From DATBMY01 sp036554605 (lineage in GTDB: Bacteria > Acidobacteriota > Blastocatellia > UBA7656): a DNA stretch of 16,970 bases. How positions within the stretch are numbered: the first letter of the stretch is position 1; every line of letters begins with the position of its first letter. The position numbers and the translations under genes were made by a program. Under the pieces are notes generated by a model that saw only the letters and a program-made list of their open reading frames with translations, did not search any database and was not told the origin of the DNA. The stretch spans positions 1-16,970 of the forward strand of contig DATBMY010000394.1 of NCBI GenBank assembly GCA_036554605.1, given 5' to 3'. Shown piece by piece: positions 13,181 to 16,970 of this stretch.

Positions 13181-15472
13181 TCATGCGGCCTTGCGCTGCT
13201 TTTTCTGGCCGGGGCTATAGATGACGCGGCTGTTGGCCTTTATCTCCGCTTGCGAAAACCATGCCGGCTTGTACTCCTTCTTAGAGTAGAGGTGCGACTG
13301 GTCTATATGGTTGGTAGAACTCGTATCCGAATTCTGACCGAAGACCAGGTGTGAGCGCGCCCGCACTTGCGGCCCGAACTCTATAACGCTCACAAAAGAG
13401 TTGCCCGCAACTCCATAGCGGCGCTTCTGCCCCTTCTCCGGCCTCGTATAGAAGTTATAAACGACGCCCAGCCAGCCGGGCGCTCCGGGTATAGGCAGGC
13501 TCAGCTTGTCATCGCTAAAAGTCTCCAGCTCGCCGCCCGATTGTATGCGCTGTAGCCGGTTCACTTCGCCCCACGCCACGCGCCATGTGCCGAAATCGCG
13601 CTCAAGCTCTTTCATTATCTCTTCAAGCGCCTGCACCCTCAGCCACTTTCCGGTCGGGTTCTGTCTTGCGAGCCGGGTCGCCCGCTCGTAAGCTAGCGCA
13701 AACAGCGTCATCGGCTTTGAATCAATAGTGCTGACGCCGTCCCACGCTTTGAGTTCGGCAAGGGCAGGCGCGAGCTTTTCGGCGCGCGCCGCGTCCTCTT
13801 GACTGAGCCGTTCCACATCTTTGATAAGCTGCGGTATCTGGGTCTCCGCTTCTATGATGGTGGTGTCGAGCGACGCGCGGGTCCATTCCTCAAAATTGAA
13901 CTTGGCTTCTTTTTCAAGTATTCGTCTCGATATTCGCGCGCGCGCGTTATCCTGCTCTCGCACCATGTAAGGCGGGAACTTCTCCTTTTGCGGGTTGCCG
14001 TCGGTCGTGGTAGTGAACGGCGTCTGGTTGCAGTTTTGCGTAAACCCCGTCGCCGGGTTTGTCAGCTGAGGCAGTTCCTCCATCGCGTGATATCCCTGCC
14101 ACTCAGTTTCCGGATCGCTGCCGTCGACCGGCTTCGTCCAATCGAATTTGGTGGAGCGGCGTGGCACCGCGCCGTTATATATATAGAAGATGTTTCCATC
14201 GCGGTCCGCATACATCGCATTGAACATCGGGACCGAGCCGCGCGAGATCGCCTTCTTGAATTCGGCCAGCGTGCGCGCTTTGCCCATCTGATACCATTGC
14301 TCGATCATCCCGCCCTCTTCAATCCTCGACAGCTTTATCGCGAGCGGTTTGCCCTCGCGCACTGACACGATGGGGCCGTGATGGGTCTTGCGGAATTTAT
14401 ATGTCCGGACGTCCGCGCCTTTATCCGTCTTTACCTTTACCGCGTCGGTCCATTCGGTTGCGTTGCGATAGCTCGCGCCGTGACGGTATGCGAGCGGGTT
14501 CTTGGCGTCATCGAACTTCTCTACATACAGGTCAACAATGTCAGGGTCGTTTACCGTGTGGCTCCATCCCAGAAACCCGTTATGTCCAATGGTCGGAAAT
14601 GACGAGCCGAAGAAGGATGCGCCGCTCATGTTCCATCCTTCCTGGCTGATGACGTGCCCTTCCCACCACTGGCCGGGGCCGAAGAACGGTTGGTGCGGAT
14701 TTATGAAAAGCATCGCGTGGCCGCTCTCACTCTTTTGAGGAGTGATGGCCCACATATTAGATCCGACGGCAGGCTCAAGCGGGTCTTCGTCGCGGGCCGA
14801 GTAGTTGAGAGCCAGTCCTGAGGAAGTGGTTGACGCGGGCGCTCCGTCCGCGTTCACCTCCTGCGCCGCCGTGCGTATCTCTTCGACCCTTAACCCCGAT
14901 TTGTTAAAGACGAAGAGTTGATATATCGCGAAGCGGTTGAAGGCGAAGACGTGCCACGGCTCGAATTTGCTTATTAGCCTCGGCTTCACCTGCGGGTTGG
15001 TCGCCAGGAAATAGTTCAATCCGTCGGCAAGCGCGCCCGACAACTCCCGCACCCGAGGGCTCGACCGTTCATACTCACTTCGGGCGAGCCTGGTTATCTC
15101 AAGGGCGCGGTTTAGAAGATCATCATTGAAAGTGCGCTCGCCATAGACTTCCGACGCGCGCCCGAGCGCCCTTATGTAGTTGTCCTCTATCTGCCAGAAA
15201 TTGTCTTCCGCCTGAGCATATATATACCCGAATGCGCATGCGGCGTCGGTCGGCCCGTATATATGAGGCACGCCGTAGTTATCCCTGTAGATCGTCACCG
15301 AGCGAGCTATCTTCTCCAGCCGCGCCGCACCGTTAGCTTGTTTTGCCCGTGCAAAGGCTGAAGGCGACATCAATATGCTGATTGTCACAAGCGCCGTAAT
15401 TTTATAGAGCAGGCTATTTTGCCTGCCAGAGAGACCAGACAGAGGTTTTACAAAGCGGGCGTGGTTTGTCAT
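13181..15472 (-). CDS. Exported penicillin acylase family Ntn-hydrolase (penicillin/acyl-homoserine lactone acylase-like)
   Basis: A 763-residue precursor. A long basic start is followed by a hydrophobic segment (KITALVTISILMSPSAFA, about 24-41) and a likely cleavage after Ala41 or Ala43, so it is exported. In this family the chain cuts itself and the new N-terminal Ser of the beta subunit is the nucleophile; here that is Ser238 in PAVGSNMWAI (234-243), giving an alpha part of about 195 residues and a beta part of about 525. Downstream, INPHQPFFGPGQWWEGH (257-273) and TIGHNGFLGWSHTVNDPD (294-311) are the expected oxyanion and substrate-pocket blocks. Known members cleave side-chain amides of beta-lactams, acyl-homoserine lactones or lipopeptides; which one applies here cannot be told. 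AAGGAGGG lies 5-6 bases before the ATG. It has its own promoter and terminator, and an insertion sequence sits 171 bases upstream. Confidence 0.9.
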   Translation of the reverse strand: MTNHARFVKPLSGLSGRQNSLLYKITALVTISILMSPSAFARAKQANGAARLEKIARSVTIYRDNYGVPHIYGPTDAACAFGYIYAQAEDNFWQIEDNYIRALGRASEVYGERTFNDDLLNRALEITRLARSEYERSSPRVRELSGALADGLNYFLATNPQVKPRLISKFEPWHVFAFNRFAIYQLFVFNKSGLRVEEIRTAAQEVNADGAPASTTSSGLALNYSARDEDPLEPAVGSNMWAITPQKSESGHAMLFINPHQPFFGPGQWWEGHVISQEGWNMSGASFFGSSFPTIGHNGFLGWSHTVNDPDIVDLYVEKFDDAKNPLAYRHGASYRNATEWTDAVKVKTDKGADVRTYKFRKTHHGPIVSVREGKPLAIKLSRIEEGGMIEQWYQMGKARTLAEFKKAISRGSVPMFNAMYADRDGNIFYIYNGAVPRRSTKFDWTKPVDGSDPETEWQGYHAMEELPQLTNPATGFTQNCNQTPFTTTTDGNPQKEKFPPYMVREQDNARARISRRILEKEAKFNFEEWTRASLDTTIIEAETQIPQLIKDVERLSQEDAARAEKLAPALAELKAWDGVSTIDSKPMTLFALAYERATRLARQNPTGKWLRVQALEEIMKELERDFGTWRVAWGEVNRLQRIQSGGELETFSDDKLSLPIPGAPGWLGVVYNFYTRPEKGQKRRYGVAGNSFVSVIEFGPQVRARSHLVFGQNSDTSSTNHIDQSHLYSKKEYKPAWFSQAEIKANSRVIYSPGQKKQRKAA

Positions 15473-15589
15473 CTCGAACCCTCCTTAAATTACACGGAGC
15501 GAAAAGTGCGGCGAAGCGCCAAGGCTCAGACAGATCGGATTCTTTAAATGGTCGTCTTTGGCTTATGCGCCTGCCCCAGGTCTGGCGGC

Positions 15590-15618
15590 ATTTTACAACC
15601 CGGCGCTGGCACGCGCAA
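15590..15618 (-). promoter_or_regulatory. Sigma-70-type promoter candidate for the acylase gene
   Basis: On the minus strand TTGCGC (15618-15613), a 17-base spacer and TAAAAT (15595-15590) lie upstream of the acylase ATG with a leader of about 110 bases. The -10 matches at five of six positions, the -35 only at TTG. The IS left end lies 26 bases further upstream. Confidence 0.4.
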
Positions 15619-15636
15619 GCAGCGCTCGGCTCGCGC

Positions 15637-15643
15637 TATCTTT
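15637..15643 (+). repeat. Probable target-site duplication, left copy
   Basis: TATCTTT directly outside the left end of the IS matches TAGCTTT (16836-16842) directly outside the right end at six of seven bases, consistent with a 7-bp duplication that has since changed by one base. Confidence 0.4.
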
Positions 15644-15658
15644 CCTGAGTCATGCCCA
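15644..15658 (+). repeat. Left terminal inverted repeat of the IS
   Basis: CCTGAGTCATGCCCA, a perfect 15-base match to the reverse complement of 16821-16835. Beyond it the two ends agree again at GAAAA after a two-base difference. Confidence 0.8.
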
Positions 15659-15670
15659 GTGAAAAAACAA

Positions 15671-15723
15671 ACCTCCTTTGTGATAGAAATTCGGTTGCCT
15701 AAACCAATTTCAGCAAAGGAGGT
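15671..15723 (+). promoter_or_regulatory. Hairpin that buries the transposase ribosome-binding site
   Basis: ACCTCCTTTG (15671-15680) pairs exactly with CAAAGGAGGT (15714-15723). Inside, GAAATT/AATTTC (15686-15691/15706-15711) and GGTT/AACC (15693-15696/15702-15705) extend the stem. The Shine-Dalgarno AAAGGAGG (15716-15722 region), 6 bases before the ATG, lies wholly in the outer stem. A transcript entering from outside the IS would fold and hide the site, while one starting inside the hairpin would not. This is the arrangement known for IS10 and IS50. Confidence 0.65.
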
Positions 15724-15728
15724 CTGTT

Positions 15729-16829
15729 ATGCGTCTAAAACGCATTGAGAAGTTTACACGAGCCGTCTCTAAAGGACTACTTCCAACCCAGCAAGCTACT
15801 ATCTGCCAGGTCGTCTGCGGCATCCTCGTCTGCCGCTGTCTCATACTGGCTGAGATTGCTCGCTGCTTTCATACCCAAACCGAGTTCCCTCACAACCTTA
15901 AGCGCGCCTGGCGATACGTCTCCAACGAAAGATTACAAGACCAAAAGAGCAAAGAAGTTGTTGCCAGACGGCTCATCGGCCAACTCCATCATCGCTTGCA
16001 GATCAAAGCAAAAGACTACCTTGAGGTCATCATTGACTGGACAAGTGTTCATCCTTTTCAAGTCTTGAGTGCGCTCGTCCCTGTGGAAGGACGCGCCGTG
16101 CCCGTTCTTCAATGGGCCATAAAGAAGAAGGACCTTAAAGCTTATCAAAACACCTTTGAAATGCTCTTTATCGAATCACTTCGCAGATGTTTGCCCAGGA
16201 AGTGGAAGGTAATCATTGTGGCAGATCGAGGGTTCCAACGAGCAGAGTTCTTACAGTTTCTAAAGCAGCAACGCTTGAGCTTCGTCATCCGAGTTAAAGG
16301 CGACGCATTCATTAAGCGAGGCCGATTCGAGGGCAAGCTACGGGATTATCCGCTGTCGGTAGGCCAGTGCTTCAAGCTTCGAGATGTTGTGTATCATAAA
16401 ACAAAGCGTTATGAGATGAAGATAGTGCTCAACTGTGCTCGCATTGAAGGGAAAGTCTCAAGCTGGCTGCTTGCGACAGACCTGGGCCTGAGTGCCCGGC
16501 AGATAGTTGGGATATATCGGCGCAGATTCTGGTGCGAAGAGAATTTCCGAGACCTCAAGCAAGAGTTTGAGCTGGAAAGGGTGAGAGTGACAAAAGCCGA
16601 AAGGCTAGAGAACTTGCTGGTGGCTCTGGCAATAGTGCTATTGATGTTGGCAGTTATAGGGATACGCGGAAATAAGCTCGGGTACAAAGATAAATTCTGC
16701 ACCCGAAAAAAGAAGCAAGTAGTACTATCGTGGGTACAGGTGGCATTGAAATTACTGAGGGAATCTACCAAATATCTGAACCTGCTGTTTGATGGCACGG
16801 CTACAGGCTTCTATTTTCGGTGGGCATGA
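15729..16829 (+). CDS. IS4-family DDE transposase
   Basis: A 366-residue transposase, uninterrupted. Catalytic residues are Asp103 (VIIDWTSV), Asp166 (IIVADRGFQRAEFL) and Glu270 in YRRRFWCEENFRDLK (263-277), where Tyr263, Arg266, Glu270 and Lys277 have the exact Y-(2)-R-(3)-E-(6)-K spacing of the IS4 family. The N-terminal third is basic and Cys/His-containing, probably for end binding. Strong AAAGGAGG 6 bases before the ATG is held in a hairpin (15671-15723), suggesting tight translational control. The last codons (Trp-Ala-stop) fall inside the right terminal repeat. Codon use and base composition differ from the host-like neighbours, as expected for a mobile gene. With all residues present it may still be active. 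Confidence 0.93.
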   Translation: MRLKRIEKFTRAVSKGLLPTQQATICQVVCGILVCRCLILAEIARCFHTQTEFPHNLKRAWRYVSNERLQDQKSKEVVARRLIGQLHHRLQIKAKDYLEVIIDWTSVHPFQVLSALVPVEGRAVPVLQWAIKKKDLKAYQNTFEMLFIESLRRCLPRKWKVIIVADRGFQRAEFLQFLKQQRLSFVIRVKGDAFIKRGRFEGKLRDYPLSVGQCFKLRDVVYHKTKRYEMKIVLNCARIEGKVSSWLLATDLGLSARQIVGIYRRRFWCEENFRDLKQEFELERVRVTKAERLENLLVALAIVLLMLAVIGIRGNKLGYKDKFCTRKKKQVVLSWVQVALKLLRESTKYLNLLFDGTATGFYFRWA

Positions 16830-16835
16830 CTCAGG
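16821..16835 (-). repeat. Right terminal inverted repeat of the IS
   Basis: The reverse complement of TGGGCATGACTCAGG equals the left-end 15-mer. The transposase stop codon TGA (16827-16829) lies within it. Confidence 0.8.
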
Positions 16836-16842
16836 TAGCTTT
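16836..16842 (+). repeat. Probable target-site duplication, right copy
   Basis: TAGCTTT directly outside the right terminal repeat; it differs at one base from TATCTTT at the left end. Confidence 0.4.
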
Positions 16843-16879
16843 CTTGTTGACTTTTTGTTATTGAGAGGCTAAGCTTGCG

Positions 16880-16970
16880 ATGCGTTTTGCGCGGCCGCAC
16901 TATAGGACAATAAAATTGTCAGCTTCAATAATAGGAACTGCGCTACTAGGTCTGGTCGGATGGTATGACT
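16880..16970 (+). CDS. Start of a membrane-anchored or exported protein, cut by window edge
   Basis: From the ATG at 16880 the frame stays open for 30 codons to the end of the window. The peptide begins MRFARPHYRTIKLS and continues with a hydrophobic stretch ASIIGTALLGLVGW, which reads as a basic N-region plus membrane or signal segment. GAGAGG lies 11 bases upstream, rather far. TTGACT (16847-16852) and TAAGCT (16870-16875) with a 17-base spacer could be a promoter but would leave almost no leader. Too little is present to name a family. Confidence 0.5.
   Translation, partial: MRFARPHYRTIKLSASIIGTALLGLVGWYD

Larger units (their letters stand above)
15644..16835 (+). mobile_element. IS4-family insertion sequence, about 1.19 kb, apparently complete
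   Basis: Both ends carry the inverted repeat CCTGAGTCATGCCCA (15644-15658 and, reversed, 16821-16835), with further partial identity inward (GAAAA and A-rich). It contains one intact transposase gene with the DDE residues and the IS4 Y-R-E-K signature. A possible 7-bp target duplication with one difference flanks it. The element is visibly less G+C-rich than its surroundings. It lies in the 5' region of the acylase gene, oriented away from it. The exact IS4 subgroup cannot be settled from memory. Confidence 0.85.

Noticed and set aside
13799..14365. 188-codon plus-strand open frame inside the acylase gene
   Set aside because: Arg/Leu-rich antisense shadow of a clearly conserved enzyme, without start signals.
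15607..15621. TGGCACG on the plus strand near the IS, as a second sigma-54 site
   Set aside because: The GG to GC distance is 9 and not 10, and it points into the IS and away from the acylase gene.

Overview
The window reads as ordinary chromosome from a G+C-rich, Gram-negative-type bacterium. Codon style is unusual for such DNA because Ile AUA is frequent. Several genes have strong AAGGAG-type ribosome sites, and two proteins (a PPC-domain protein and a penicillin-acylase-type enzyme) carry export signals. The mix of families would fit an Acidobacteriota (Blastocatellia-like) genome, but no marker gene proves this, so the taxonomy is inference. I see no rRNA, tRNA, CRISPR array or phage module.

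Left part (1-4678, all on the minus strand): the 5' part of an exported PPC-domain protein leaves the window at base 1. To its right lie an NtrB-like membrane histidine kinase and, transcribed ahead of it, a complete sigma-54 activator of the NtrC class. Further upstream is a short stand-alone XdhC-domain protein with a good sigma-70 promoter. The 230-base divergent gap that follows (4679-4909) holds a 7+7 dyad and a near-consensus sigma-54 site (GG-N10-GC) reading into a PAP2/Aur1-like membrane phosphatase. This makes a regulatory link between the activator and that gene testable.

Middle part (4910-10854): PAP2 gene (+), a 63-residue unknown (-), ssb (+), a DAO-family FAD oxidoreductase (-), a monoacylglycerol-lipase-like hydrolase (+), an ornithine-cyclodeaminase/mu-crystallin-family protein (-), and a response regulator fused to an RsbW/HATPase_c_2-type ATPase domain (-). 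Genes alternate in strand; convergent pairs abut closely and are mostly separated by GC-rich hairpins. The mu-crystallin-like protein lacks the Asp expected of true ornithine cyclodeaminases, so with the FAD oxidase it hints at amino/imino acid redox chemistry.

Right part (10855-16970): a 330-base non-coding stretch is followed by an APH/ACAD10-11-like kinase and a histidine-phosphatase-fold protein in tandem (+), separated by an AT-rich inverted repeat. A large exported Ntn-hydrolase (penicillin/AHL acylase family, -) has its own promoter and terminator. An apparently intact IS4-family insertion sequence (about 15644-16835) sits just upstream of the acylase promoter. Its transposase Shine-Dalgarno is completely buried in a long hairpin at the left end, as in elements that protect themselves from read-through transcription. 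The start of another membrane-anchored protein runs off the right edge.

I did not find a clearly new multi-gene system. The observations most worth following are the sigma-54 promoter/dyad beside an NtrC-type pair, the buried ribosome site of the IS, the kinase/phosphatase-fold tandem, and the receiver-HATPase fusion.
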